In this document: positions 33,683 through 45,690 of the stretch, one piece after another
How positions within the stretch are numbered: the stretch's first letter is position 1
Layout: each line of letters starts with the position of its first letter
Source: Cercophora sp. LCS_1
Taxonomy: Eukaryota > Ascomycota > Sordariomycetes > Sordariales > Lasiosphaeriaceae
Direction: 5' to 3'
Assembly (NCBI GenBank): GCA_036250225.1
Contig: JAPZLL010000024.1
Span: 434,001 to 498,000 of the forward strand
Length of the DNA: 64,000 nt
Made by a program: the position numbers and the translations under genes
The notes under the pieces: generated by a model
Seen by the model: the letters and a program-made list of their open reading frames with translations, nothing else
The model's database searches: none
What the model was told of the DNA's origin: nothing

Positions 33683-35199
33683 CGCGAGTGACCCGTGACA
33701 TCCGACTCCCTACAACACTAGCCAATCCTTTGCTAGTGAACCAAGATCCGCGATTGGCAACGACTGCTTTTCTTTTGGTTCGTCGACGGCTGAAAACTGG
33801 TGGCGAGTTCGTAATCTACACGAATCGTCTTGTGGGGGAGCTCGCGGGGAAGAAGCCGGAGTATTTTATTGGTCTCGACCATGAAAGCCCCGTCCGCCCG
33901 CCGTCAAGGGGCCTCTCGAGTGGAAGTGTCCCGAGCGCTGTGGGTGAGACCAATGAGAGGCGCTCGCGAAAACCTGGGCGGTCCGGTGCTGCAAGCTAGC
34001 ACACTCGGTCGGTCATTCGCAATCTCTAACCGCCCCAAGTGTGCCGACCCTCCGCTGCTGTCGTCCGGAGTTGCCTCGCCCACCCTCACTCATTGATGGC
34101 TTGCCCGCTGTGAATGGCTCTTGGCCGGGGCCCGTCTGCTCTCGTCGCGCACATCCATGTCGACATGTCGACCCTGGGTTCCTTCGCAACGCGCTCCCTC
34201 GAAGAACACCATATCTCCGATGTGATAATCCGTTGAAGCTCAAAGTTTGGTTCGGGACAGAGACAGGGACTGACCCTTGTACTCCTTACCCATCAATGCA
34301 TGCACGACAAATGTCTTGCAGGGTGTCTCTTGAGCTCGACCGAAGTGGCGAGCGTGCGGCCCGGGCCAGTAATGGTAAAACCCCCGCGTGCAGATAGAGG
34401 GGGATTTCGGCAGAGGGATTTTTGCGCAGAGTCAGACCAATGTGGGAAGGCTGTGTTAGGAGGAGGAGGAGGGGTGTCGGTGTCCTTGGGTACTGGTACT
34501 TGCCGTCTTGCCTTCCTCGTCAATCATCGCGCCTAACCGTATTAGCAAAGTACAATGCTTGCCATCCCCACCACGAATAGGTTACCAAGAAGGCGACACC
34601 TTCTGCAAGTCCTCGTTCCGAGGTGGGCGGCCTGCATATGCGCAGCCGTGCCGCTTCAGCGCCAAGCAGCGATTCAGGCATTTCATTCATCACAAGCTCG
34701 TTCAGGTTGCAGTAGCCACAGTGTTGTATCTGCATCCCATACCTGTGAAATCGGTGTGGGTGTCGAAGGGACCAAGTAGGTCTGGTCATCACTGACATTT
34801 CGCCCCCCGTGAGCGAGAGAGGCGGTGGTCACTTCCTTCCTTCCCCAACGGACTCTGCCTTGTTTCCGGCATGACGCGGATGCCAACCGATTACGCATAA
34901 CTTCATGGCGCGTGGTGTGGTCAATGGGTTCCCGCCTCGGTGGCTGCAGTCGTCTTTCCTATGGCCCGCGGAGCTTTCCTCAGCGGTCAGGCGGTACCTG
35001 CTATTACTCTGTTGCGTCCGCTCTGGATCTGCCCAGAACAGCCGTCGCTTCCTTTCCACTTCACACCCTTCCAAGCTCAACCACGATTCTCGTCCGACCG
35101 ACCCGTCCGTTTGCCAAACAAACCGGATCGTCTCAGAACGTCGTTTTGAGAAGCCGACTACTCAGGCAGGAGGGCTTTCAAGCCCTCCACTGCAAACAG
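33683..35199. other. intergenic, no gene supported
   Basis: About 1.5 kb. A 242-codon plus frame (34825-35553) starts without family content; only its 3' part coincides with the small gene at 35200. Confidence 0.45.
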
Positions 35200-35486
35200 A
35201 TGCCCTTTGAAGCCCCCACTGGAATGGGTGGCGGCTACGGAGGCGACGGCAGTGGGTTTTCGCGGATCAAGATCCATCCTCGCTGTGTCAAGGATGTCGA
35301 GAAGCTAAAGTTGATCGTTGAGTCGCTCACAACTGGGGCATACACAATCGAGATACGCCACAACATGTACATTATCAGGTCAACAGAGCCATTGAGCCAG
35401 AATGAGATCGTACGTGTCTTGGACAGGACGAAAGGCCTCCCACTAACACCTAACAGGTTAAACGCCTCCTCGATCCGACTAACTGA
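35200..35486 (+). CDS. small protein of kinase-linked family, member 1
   Basis: Two exons (35200-35409 and 35457-35486) with a 47-bp intron (gtacgt...cactaac...aacag) give 79 aa. The N-terminus is Gly-rich (GMGGGYGGDGSG). The rest reads as a small alpha/beta unit: KLKLIVESL, then YTIEIRHNMYIIRS, then EPLSQNEIVKRLL. Two other genes in this window (36388 and 43313) encode the same pattern: helix, a strand pair around R-x-N-M-Y-I, then a [LT]-[ST]-x-x-E-[IV] helix. Function unknown. It sits between the two paralogous kinases. An upstream in-frame ATG adds only unconserved sequence; 35224 is an alternative start. Confidence 0.55.
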
Positions 35487-36387
35487 GGCGCCTGTTGGGA
35501 GGTCTCTCTTCCAACTCTATCGCAGTCAACAGGAAGTTTGGTGTTTGGGATAGTCCTGTGTATTATACGAGGACAATGACCCTTCATGGCAACGGCGCCC
35601 CGGTCGGGAACAGTTTTGGTCTTGGATGCGTGTTCATTTGGTTACGGCGCGTCAAGGGAAACCATATGTCGCGCAGCGTATTCCGCTCCTTTGTTGAATA
35701 TCCTTGTTCGGTTCACTGGGACAACTCGATCTTTCGAGTCTCTTCCTCCCACTTCGTTTGGATGGGACCCCATTTGGCTATGATTCTCGGTTTTCTTTCC
35801 TTGGTTTGTGTTCCCTTCATAGCACAATCTCGCATTTGTTGCTTCAACAGCTGGCCGAGAAGAGTTACCCACGACTTGGCGCCAGATCTCGGAGAATCGA
35901 CTTCGGGTATCAACTCGACTCGCATTATCCCGAACTAGCGGGGTGCGCATGACTCAGAATGAAAACCCCTCCTCTTGCCACGCAATTTTGGCCAATCTGG
36001 CTGCATGTTGTCCGCTCGCCTGCAGCCCAATCTGCGGATGTGAGGAGGCTTGGCACTCGAGCACGCAGAATCTGCCCTGGCAAATCACGCGATGAGGAAT
36101 CAGGGCTGTAGTCTTGCCCTGGTGAACGATTCGTCAAGAGTAGACTTGACCCAATACTGAGCCGAGCCTGACGATGTTGCCCAGGTCGCAATATTTCGCC
36201 CAAGGCAGTACGGGTTTACTTTTGGGCTAACGCATGGGCAAAATACCGCTTCACTCCTCACTCTTCCTCTCCCTCGTCCTTTCAGACCGGATCTTGATCT
36301 CACCAATCTGAACTTCACATCGCTTGCCATTTCCTAGTCGCCAATCATCCACGTTCAGACCAGTCTTGGAATTTTGCCCTAGTTCAA
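35487..36387. other. intergenic, no gene supported
   Basis: A 147-codon plus frame (35495-35938) overlaps other frames and shows no family marks. No promoter element recognised. Confidence 0.4.
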
Positions 36388-36713
36388 ATGTCCCACATCA
36401 AGTTATTCTCCGCGCGGTATGCGGACCAGAATATCATCTACGATCAGCTGGCCAGCATATTCCCTATGGCAACTACCATATCCGTCACGGTAAGGACTCT
36501 ACTTCTCGCTTTCACCTCCAAGCCTAAGATTGTTCCCAAACTCACCGTAGTCAGTACCAACGTGGGCGATTTGTCTGTACCACGCCAAGGGAACTCACAA
36601 CCGTAAGATATGCGCAAAGTTTGCCTCCAAGACATCACTCAACACGCTTGCAGGATGAGGTAGCCACTATCAAAGCTTCCATCAAGGCCAACCACTACGA
36701 GGATGAGTCTTGA
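36388..36713 (+). CDS. small protein of kinase-linked family, member 2
   Basis: Three small exons: 36388-36489, 36555-36602 and 36654-36713 (introns 65 and 51 bp), giving 69 aa. The middle exon was found because it supplies the family pattern: ATTISVT, then RGRFVCTTPRELTTDEV, which aligns with HNMYIIRSTEPLSQNEI of member 1. The first splice site falls at the same place as in member 3 (just before the R-x-[NR]-[MF]-[YV] strand). A two-exon reading without the middle exon is also open but breaks the family match. It converges on kinase paralog 2, whose stop is about 150 bases away. Confidence 0.5.
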
Positions 36714-36867
36714 GGAAAATTAGCCTCCCGCAGGGGTTTCGGTCCATGTAACGGCAGCGAATAGGAAGTCCACCAGGCAGAAGAATGTAATTAACTAGAA
36801 ACTATGACGATAAAAAGACCGGGCAAACAGGGTATCCATGAGAAAGAAACCCAACCACCCAGAGAAC

Positions 36868-39040
36868 TCATCCAGGTGCAGGTGGTCTGAGATGCGTCGC
36901 TGCACTGCGCTGCAACTGGCTTGGCTGCGCTTGCTCGGAATAACCAGGGAGGGCGGCGGTACCCCGACTGATAGTTTCCCTGGCCGGGATGCTCAGTGTC
37001 TCAACAACGGGCAGTTGGATGACCTGCGCACCCCTGCGAATCGAGGACGCTTGAGTATAGTATGAGGGGTCTCTATCACACCTCTCCTTCAACTTGTTGA
37101 ACAGTGGCATAAGAGTCGCAACCGAGGCTCTGTCACTCTTCTTGATCACCAACATGTAGTTTTGGATAATGTCGAGGAAGTCTTGGACGTACTGTGTGGC
37201 TTCTTGCGTCTCTCGCAGGCTCTGTATCCACTAAAAAGTTCCGAGTGAAGTTAGCTTTGCTCACAGAAGAGGGCGACCGGGGAGGATCGTACCCGCTCAA
37301 CTTTCGGCTTCACAACTGTAACATGTTGTGCGGTCCTGGAGTGGGGATCTTGAAACTCTTGCAGCTCCCAGAAAACGTCGTTGTTGACTGTTGTCGTGAG
37401 AAACTGAGACATGCGGTATGTTTGGAACTCGCCCCGCTTCGATGGGCCCCCAATGATCCAAGTTATGAATTCCAGATATACGCACCCTAGGGCCCAGATG
37501 TCGATTGCCCTAGAGATGACGTTTCTTGGAAGAACGCTTTCTGGCGGTGCGTAGGTTGTTGTGTGAAGAATATCCCCGTTGTTGATGTTCGACCTTGTGT
37601 TTTTGTGGTTGAGAGAACTCAGACCAAAGTCCGACAAGACAAGCTCTCCCGATGCCAAGCGGTGAGGTCCATCCTCATTGTGCTTGTACCACAGAATGTT
37701 TTCGGGCTTGATGTCGCCGTGCCGACCATACAGCTCCTTGTCGTTGGGATCCAATATCGTTTTGGGGTCATGAATCCAGTGGAGAGCGGCAAAAATGCCA
37801 TGGCATTGCTTGGCAACCCAGGCGATCAACGGCGCGGGCGGCTTTCCGCCTTTGCTTGAGTCGCGGCTCCAGTACTCGAGCAAGTCGCATTCAGCCCATG
37901 GGAACAGTAGGCAGTAAGTTCGGCCGTGTCGAAACGTAGCCAGGAGTTTGACGGTGTGTGGCTTCTTCCCGCCTAGCTCACGAAGCATTGCCACTTCTTT
38001 TTTAAAGTCCTCCTCTTTCGTAGTCCGTAACCTCTTCACTGCAAACGTTCTCACTCGCCCACCTCTCGGTGCCTGAAATGTGTTAGATTTCACCTTCCGA
38101 TCCTCGAGCGTAACTTACAGGCCCTAGTCCATCGAAACTCCAATGCCCATCATGGATAAAAACCCGGCTGACTTCACTGTGACCGCCAGCTGGGGCATTC
38201 GTACCGCCGGCTGTGGCGGTTGACGAACTCCCACTCGCTCGAAAGTGATAGTCGTGCCACGGCATGAACGTGTCTGCCTCAAGGTCTTGATGTTCCACGG
38301 AGCCAGTGAAGGAGGGTAATAACACTCTCCACTGTTGAGTGAGGAATGAGTCGCAGCACTGATCGCTCCATTCTAGTTGGAAGTCTCGCTCGGGAGTGTT
38401 GCACACGCTGCTAGGGCGCAAACTACCGTCCTCGCTTCCCTGCCTGAACGGAAAAGCCTTGTCGCTCAGGCCATTTCGGAAAAAACCAAAGATGGAGTTA
38501 GGGACGTCGCACAGAAGTAGCACAACGAAAACTCGCGCATACTCGCCCAACTTCCCGGAACCACCCCCGACAGTGCCACAGATCCGTTCAAGGGACTCAA
38601 GACGGGAAAAACCCATGGACTCGTCCGATTCAAAGCACAAGGTGCTTTCGACCCTCTCTTTGGTGAGCACTTCAACCAGCAGCCCGTGTGGAAAAAAAGT
38701 TTTCTGTTTCTCAGTGAGGCCATCCCAATAAAGTTTCAAGGCAGCCGCTCTCAGCAAAGCACCCACTGCCTCCCCTCTCCGGGATTTGGCACGAGCCTCG
38801 CTTTCGCAAGCTTGCACCACTTTAGCGACTTGCTCCCGAGATGGAGGTCGGTACTCGGCTTTTTTGTCAACGTCCATCGTAGCGGCAGGGTGCACTGCCT
38901 GGCCATCCCCGCCGCTCGGACTAAAGACCCGTATGGTTAGACCCTCACCTTGCATAATGTTAGATGACCCTGCTGTGAACCTTGTAATCGGCTGTTTGGA
39001 TCGGATACTGACCGCCTGTTGTTCCGCCACCCTGGCTCAT
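36868..39040 (-). CDS. Ser/Thr protein kinase with HGD catalytic loop, paralog 2
   Basis: Predicted 674-aa kinase in four exons: 39040-39013, 38972-38119, 38072-37293, 37230-36868 (introns 40, 46 and 62 bp). The start ATG (MSQGGGTTG) comes from the first small exon; the long second-exon frame alone opens with GTG. The N-terminal half has a helical block (VFVVLLLCDVPNSIFGFF, then AFPFRQ) that matches paralog 1 (LLLLNEHVECIECFV, then ALPFTQ). Kinase domain: Lys in FAVKRLR (about 307), GRHGDIKPENILW (about 410), DFG in LSDFGLSS (about 442), YAPPE, DIWALGCVYLEF. The last exon is a helical C-terminal tail. Role unknown; same fungal kinase group as the gene at 31086. Confidence 0.85.
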
Positions 39041-40810
39041 GATCAGCACAGATAAGGGTCTGGGTGGCGGTCAGTGGAGAGCCTTCGTCGGCAGTCACCC
39101 GCTGACAGGGATAGCGAAACCCCTGTTTGGGGGGAGGTGAAGTAACACGTAGATGATTTCACTGCAGTGTGTGCGGTACCGATTTGATACCAGTGCAAAT
39201 AAAATGCTGGCACAGTCAAACCTTAAAAGGAAACAGGTCTTAAAGCAGTCAATTTACCGACTTTTTCCCTCCATCATGAGGCTCTGGAACTGCACAATTG
39301 TGCCCGGATGGCATGTTCAAGTTAGGCACACTGCACAGCCGGAGAAAATGCCTGCAGCCAACCCCGGGGTCCAATGGTCCAGCAGGATCCAAGCGCGGGG
39401 GTTCGCCCTACTTCGGTGAATCGGGGTTATTCTGCACATGCGCCCCCAAATTTCGGTGTAGATAGGCTGTATACGCTTTGAGGCTTGAAATTGTTGCGCA
39501 TGGAGCGTGAGATTTGGGTGCCTCGTTTGTAAAGTTAGGATTGGTAGCTGCTATAACCTCTCGTTTCTTTTACTTTTGTCTGTAAACGGCACATAGGTAA
39601 AAAGAGCAAGTATAAGAATTGACTTGAATATTAACGGAGTTTATTTTTAGCTTCATACCTAGCATTCCGGAATACCGGCGGTTTGATAGCTTGATCTTTT
39701 TTTTTTGGTTAATTTATAGGTTTTTATTCTCTACCTCCATAAAGTATAATAGCACTTAATTTAATTTTTTATCAAATTAGAATTTTATGATGTCTTCTGG
39801 TATATCTGCTTATAGCTTTTCTCTATGTACGTGTAAAAAAATCTTTCAAGTCTTTCTAAACCCGTTCGGAAAGAAAAAATGTGGCCACCAACAGTAGACT
39901 TAGTTCATAACAGCAAAGGTACATACATAATCATGAAAAAAATTTACAAGGTAAATAGAGCTCCCTCAAACTGCCTTGCATATTCAATAAGCAAGTGGTA
40001 TCCATGCATTCTCCTTTTTACTACCTACGAACTGGCGCAAGATAGTAAATCCCGTAAAAATGGGGGTGCACAGATATCACTCACCGTTCAATAAGTATAC
40101 CTCGCTCGGTTCCTCTCTTGCATCGCAGACACGATGTAACCCAATGCGGCAAATCTGGCTGATGCCACCTCAGTGTCCACCTGCAGATCTGGTTGGGGGA
40201 AAAAGTTCACCGCCTGCAGTTAGAGCCTGGCTGCCTGCAGAAGGGTGGTTGCCTTGTGCTCGTGGCGGAATGCCAAGGCTTCATGTCTCATTGGAGGGTC
40301 TCAACACCACATGCTCGTTGGTGCTCGTCGGGCGCGTTTGCCGCCAGAACACAAAAACCAACCACAAAAGCTAATAGCCTCATTCTTACGGGGAGGTTTT
40401 CCCTTCGTCAGTTTTAGCGTGCCAGTTTACCCGTGGTCCGCCGTATACTGTGTACCGTTGAGGCCTGGCTGGCGTGGCACCAGCTCTGGAGCAAGTTCGT
40501 CGAAAGGCTCCGGAAAGCCCTGTCCATCTGTGCTCACTTTTGATGCACGTCTGCCCAGATGTGTGGCAAGATGCAGAATGCCCCACCCAGCACTTTCGTT
40601 GTGGATCGCACAAGACTGCATGTGTGGGGTGAGGAAGTAGCCAATAAGCAGAGGTGATATTTGCGATAGAGCTTGAAAACCCGGCGTAGTCCACACAATG
40701 GTCCAAGTCGCAGAATCCTCTCCCTCCCCATGCTGGAAAGTGGTTGACCATTCACAAATTATCCCGAAGCTCAAATAGTAGAGTAGCTAGCGAAACACGC
40801 TCCCTGCAAC
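39041..40810. other. gene-free stretch including an AT-rich island
   Basis: Between kinase 2 and the CorA-like gene. Overlapping minus frames near 40386-40774 (about 115-121 codons) show no family marks. The AT-rich core is listed separately. Confidence 0.45.
39520..40060. other. AT-rich island
   Basis: Clearly richer in A and T than the GC-rich surroundings, with homopolymer runs (T11 near 39698, A7 near 39835) and no open frame of note. In fungal genomes such islands are often RIP-mutated transposon remains; no element can be identified by eye. Confidence 0.5.
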
Positions 40811-42935
40811 ATGGACGGACAGCGACCTATGGATGAACTCACGGGGGCCAAAAACATAGACAGAGTGCTCAATTTTAGCAGGGAAGATGGCGCATTCACG
40901 GTTGAAGAGATCACGGCTCGAAAGATTATAGATCCAGGAAAAAATACCTCAGCAACCTTAGCGACCATTGTGAGGCCGTTGAGGACGAATGAGGTTAGTT
41001 AACTCCCTGAAGCTGTGGTCATCGTTGCTGACAGATTCAAGGTTAGTGAGACAAATATTCAAAAGCTGCAGCATAAAGACGACTGGACTGGGGTCTTCGA
41101 AAGGATATTACCGGCATCACATAACGACGAACACTCAAAAGGGGAGTCGGATTCAAGCCAAAGTTTGGACCCGACTTCAAGACTCTTGTTGATGTATGTC
41201 CTCGATGATACCTGCCCATCCGGCTGTCTGATCTGTGGCGACTTGCTAAATGCGCGGACAGAATACTCCGCCCGGGAGACACTGAGACCCGACATCCAGG
41301 AGGCACTCACTTATCCAATATCGACACAGACGCTATTTCAATATTGCCCGATAGAGCGGTTGTTGGATCCAAGGACCCCGGTGGCTCAGGCCATAGGGGG
41401 TCATGGCTCCCATCAGTCATGCTCACCGGCAGTCACGCCATCCATGGCGCCGTGGCATCCGTGTTCAAACGATCAACAAGAGGGTGGTGCAAGAAGGCGG
41501 CAAACGGGGTCTTCCCCTCGGCTGACGGCAAGCTGGCGCTCAAACCCGCTTCGAGTAGTGAAAAGCCAACGACGTTAAAGAATATATCCTTGACGGTCGG
41601 CACGTTTCAATTTGTGTCAAAAATGATGTCGAGTCACAGCTGGATTGTTCGGCTTATAAGTCGCGCGAACGTCCCTGCGTCTGACCGCACTGTGACAGAG
41701 ATGCCACTCTATTCAAGCATGGGCGAAAGTCTCGGCCCTCAAAAGGCAATAGGTATCTTACCTCTTCTATTCGCCCCTGGGGTCTAGGGGAACAAGCTAA
41801 AGGTGCCATAGTCTATAACTGTCGAACAACCAGTCACTATTCGGGCGACCTGGCACTTTGTGTCACACATTTCCCACAACGCAAGTTGACGTTGGCTATT
41901 CTCTTCGGTGCTTCGGAAGAAGATGAGTCACGCGTGCTTGCAAGACTGAAGAGAGCCGGCGCAGACGCGGCTCACCCGATGCTACTCCCGGGAATACTAG
42001 CTGAGTTGGAACGGGTGAGACAAATGAGAAAAGTGGACGAGATGATCGAAGAAATCGAGGAGCAGATCTCCCGACTGGACTCTGATACTCTTGCCGGACA
42101 AACGAAAGCCCAAAGGAACCAGCAGAAAACAAAAGCCTGGCTTGACACAGCCTACTCGAAGAACCTTCTCCTGGCTAACGCCGAGGTGCTGACATCAATG
42201 CGTGCACATCTGGACGAGTTTTCGATGTTGATGAATCCTTTCAACAGAAGGTGTCGCTGCATGTGCCAGACAATGCACTACCAAACATCCAACGGCTCGT
42301 GGTGTACTTCCGGTTCGGAGACAGTCTTCACCTTGGAGTCTGGCAGAATTGATGACCCGGACGTTGAGTACCAGAAGCTTCTGTATGAAGCAGGGAAAAG
42401 GATGGACGACAGGCTCGTATCCATGATCAGTGAATACGAGGAAAAGATCAGGACGTGTGTCATGGAGATTGATGGAATTGCCATGGCGACGCAATGGGTA
42501 AGTTCATGAGAAAAAGGAAAATCTAAAATGCATCTTACTAACAATATCCCAGTCGCACGGAGAAACAAATATGGAGATTGCTACTGCAACTGGCGAAGAC
42601 TCTAGTCAGATGCGCTCCATCGCAGTTGTAACCATGGTGTTCCTTCCTGGCACATTCTTCGCTGTGTGTATTCACCCATATCCAGGCCGTCAGCCTTATT
42701 TGCTCGGAATCTTTGCTGATACCAAAACCTCTAGAGCATGTTTTCGATGACCTTCTTCAACTGGGGCGGTGACGGTGGTGACAGCGACAACCACGCAACT
42801 GTTTCGCCGAATATCTGGATCTATGCCGTGTTTACAATTGTTTCTACCTCAATCACGCTCTTGTTGTTTCGTTATTTCATATCATCCCGTCAGCGGGGCA
42901 GGAGGAAAGTTGAAGAGGGTGCCTCTCTTGTTTGA
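40811..42935 (+). CDS. CorA-like membrane protein, middle of the frame broken or mis-resolved
   Basis: The C-terminal part is clear. Exons to 42497, 42553-42663 and 42735-42935 encode a coiled-coil stalk (KVDEMIEEIEEQISRL), then MRSIAVVTMVFLPGTFFA and SMFSMTFFNW, the first CorA-type helix, then a second helix (IYAVFTIVSTSITLLLF) and a basic tail. CorA proteins are Mg2+ channels, but fungal relatives of this type lack the strict GMN loop and have unknown roles. Upstream, 40811-40993 joins 41042 onward by a 48-bp intron that removes an in-frame TAA. Between about 41340 and 41800 coding passes through two further frames (ending ESLGPQKAIG, then KGAIVYNCRTTSH) without convincing introns. So it is either a multi-intron gene I cannot resolve, or a damaged copy. 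Confidence 0.55.
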
Positions 42936-43312
42936 CATAGACCTGTGTTTGCACTGGATTTTCCTGGCGACTGCAATAGATGGCACCAAAACTCAATCAA
43001 ACTCCGCGGTGTTCACAAGTCCAGGGCGGGCTAACATGCCTCTTCTGACGGACTGTTTTGGCGTGTTCTGACGCGCAAGTGACAAACGGTCATTCGACAA
43101 TGGCTTGCCGGTAATTTTTAGCCCTCTTGTACAACAAGTACCTTGACTACATCTCGGGTACATCAACCGACGGCGGGGTTACATTTTAGGTTGTATAGGC
43201 GGTTTCGATGGATGTCCAATTGACAGTTCGCTACCTTTTATCTTCGCACAACGCCTCAACCGCACCAACCAAATCCAACAAGTCCGATTTCCGGGCCCAA
43301 TCTACCTTTGGG
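42936..43312. other. intergenic, nothing seen
   Basis: Between convergent genes; no frame of note. Confidence 0.4.
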
Positions 43313-43779
43313 TCAACGCCACACTTGCTGCTGCTGAGTCACATTCGCAATGACTATATACATATTCTTCCGCATCTAGGAACAAATTTCACAATCAGTA
43401 ACCGTGCTCTCCGCGACATTCCGTGACTGACCTCAACATAGAACTTCCCTTCCCCATATTGCGCCTGGAGCCTGTGAAGAAGATAGGCCGGGTCTGAGAC
43501 GTTTCTGTAGTGAATTCGCTCAACCTTGGCCCAGACTCCGATGTGGTCTTCCCCGCAAGACCCGCGGTGAGGTTTGTACGGCGCCCCATCTGTGCCTTTG
43601 TCGAGATTGTCGAGAGCCATTTGGAGGATGGCGTTATGTTGCAAACGCAGGGCTTGCTGCATTGGCAGTTTCAATTTCGTAGCGGCGGTGGAAGAGCTGA
43701 GAAGGCTGCGTGTTGAGCAGTCGGCCGGTTGCATGTGTTCGGAGTGGCCAGGTCGAAATCTGCGTGGCTCCCTGGACAT
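43313..43779 (-). CDS. small protein of kinase-linked family, member 3
   Basis: Two exons, 43779-43432 and 43375-43313, with a 56-bp intron (gtcagt...cctag) in phase 0; 136 aa. The N-terminal half is polar (start may instead be the ATG at 43731). The C-terminal half, YLLHRLQAQYGEGKFYVE then MRKNMYIVIANV, aligns with member 1 (EIRHNMYIIRS) and shares its intron position with member 2. It ends in a short QQQQVWR tail. Function unknown. It lies tail-to-tail beside the CorA-like gene. Confidence 0.5.
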
Positions 43780-44910
43780 GGGAACGGCAGAGTCTTAGAT
43801 CAGTCTCTCGGCAGCTCTCCACGGGTACGGAATGCCCCTATCCGTCGGTGGCTTGGCAGATCGTGGACGCCAGGGAGAAGTCGGGTGTCGTTTCAGACGA
43901 CCCTTGGGTCCCGAAGATCGTGCACACCCGTTGCGGCGCCCAACATGCACGAAAACCAGGGCCAATCATCCAAGATCGCCACATTGTGCAGCAAGCCGGG
44001 AATTATGAAGTGGATGTCATCATTTGCGAGTCATTCGCAGCACTCGGCTCGTCCTTCTCTGGGCGGTTAGGTTGGCAGTCAGGTGCAGTGGTGCGGGCGG
44101 ATGGTAGGTAATTGGCTGAGCGTTGCCGGGTTTGCTTCAGCCGCTTGGCGCCCCCCCTGCATGTCTACCCACCTTACCTTGGTTGGGCTACAGGTACTGC
44201 AACAGTACCTCGTTGTACCACCTCCAAGAATTTTACCACCCCACTTGACAACCGACAAACTAGACTCCATTCTCATTAATACTGAGGGAAGAGAGCGTAA
44301 ACTTGCCTTCATTTCAGTGTAATGGGTGAGCTGGCTGAGCAAGATGTCGGGCAGTCTTCCGGCAGCTGAGCGGTCAACCTTCCACGAAATCTGCAAGGGA
44401 GAGGAAAGAAGCAGCCACATCCCAAAGTGACAAGCCACCACCCACACCTGACTGTTCTGCAAACTGCATGACTCGAAGTTTGCAGTCTAGGGCGGTGTGA
44501 CATGGGGAATCGATCCAGGCATTCGTATTCCTGAACTGCGATCAAGGCACGGCTCATTGTCTTTCGCTAGGTGCTTCGCCTGGCAACGTGGGGAATCCAA
44601 GTCATAATCAGAGGCCCGCTTGATAACAAGATATAATTCTGGTTCTGGCAGGCTTTTGAGCTGGGACGCCGCTTCATGAAAAACGTGGGTTTTTTTTTTC
44701 TTCTTTTTTTCCTCCGAAAAGGAACGAAGCGGAAAAAGGACAAAAAAAGATACACATGAAAGTAAAAGAACAAACGGGGTAAAGGACAGCGGGGGCTGGA
44801 GACGCCGGGATGAAGTGATCAGTGTTCCCGCCGGATTGATTCTTCAACTAGGTACTAACATATTTACTCGTTGAAATACATGTGTGAACTCAATAATCTC
44901 CGTTCTGTGG
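43780..44910. other. intergenic, no gene supported
   Basis: Overlapping short frames only; T/A-rich runs near 44680-44770. Confidence 0.45.
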
Positions 44911-45690
44911 CTAGTAGCTAAACGAAAACGGCGCCTCCACCTCCGTAACGCCCCTCGCACTCGCCTCCTCAATAATCGCAACCGTGGCCGTAGCCCCAAT
45001 CCTCGTAACCCCCAACGACATGAACAACAACAGCTCATCCAGCGTCCTCACCCCTCCCGCCGCCTTCACCTCCACGTCTGGCCCTATGTGCCCCCTCATC
45101 AACGCCACATGCTCCATCGTAGCGCCCTTGTACGAATACATCCCATTCTCCTGCTTTACAAACCCATACCCCGTCGACGTCTTGACAAACGCCACGCCAA
45201 CCTCCGAGCAAATACGACACAAGTCGATGATGTGCTCATCCTGGAGAAAGTCATTCTCGAAAATGACCTTTAGTATCGCCGTCTCTCCCGCCCTCCCCCC
45301 GACCAAAGTTGTTGTCACAGCCGTGTTGATAGCGGCGATTTCGTCCCGTACATACTCCCAATCGCTGCTGAGGACCTTGCCGATGTTGACGACCATGTCG
45401 ATCTCGTGCGCGCCGGATTGTACCGCTTCCTTTGCTTCAGCGACTTTGATGGACGTGGTGGAGTTGCCGTGCGGGAAACCGATGACGGCGCAGATCTTGA
45501 CGTCGCTGCCTGCGAGTATTTGGCGGGCAAGAGGGATGTGGTAGGGTTTGATGCAGGCCGCTGCGACGTTGTATTTGCGGGCGATTTCGAGCCCCGAAGT
45601 GACGTCAGCGTCGGTCATGGTTGGGTGAAGGAGGGAGTGGTCAATCGTTTTGGCGATAGCGGGGAGGGAGATGGGTATTGTGATGGCCAT
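44911..45690 (-). CDS. deoxyribose-phosphate aldolase (DeoC family)
   Basis: Cytosolic class I aldolase of 259 aa that cleaves 2-deoxy-D-ribose 5-phosphate to glyceraldehyde 3-phosphate and acetaldehyde (EC 4.1.2.4), used in deoxynucleoside catabolism. Single exon, full length. Motifs: IDHSLLHPTMT near the N-terminus, CAVIGFPHGNS, EIDMVVNIG, FVKTSTGYG with the Schiff-base Lys (about residue 170), and EVKAAGGVRT with the second conserved Lys. ATG at 45688-45690 follows a purine-poor leader. No other nucleoside-catabolism gene is adjacent. Confidence 0.93.
   Translation of the reverse strand: MAITIPISLPAIAKTIDHSLLHPTMTDADVTSGLEIARKYNVAAACIKPYHIPLARQILAGSDVKICAVIGFPHGNSTTSIKVAEAKEAVQSGAHEIDMVVNIGKVLSSDWEYVRDEIAAINTAVTTTLVGGRAGETAILKVIFENDFLQDEHIIDLCRICSEVGVAFVKTSTGYGFVKQENGMYSYKGATMEHVALMRGHIGPDVEVKAAGGVRTLDELLLFMSLGVTRIGATATVAIIEEASARGVTEVEAPFSFSY

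Noticed and set aside
34825..35553. 242-codon frame
   Set aside because: Only the last third matches the small-protein family; the 5' part looks like random open sequence, so I placed the start at 35200 with splicing.
40994..41041. In-frame TAA (41000-41002) as a lesion in the CorA-like gene
   Set aside because: A 48-bp GT...AG intron with a gctgac branch site removes it and keeps the frame, so it is not counted among the premature stops.
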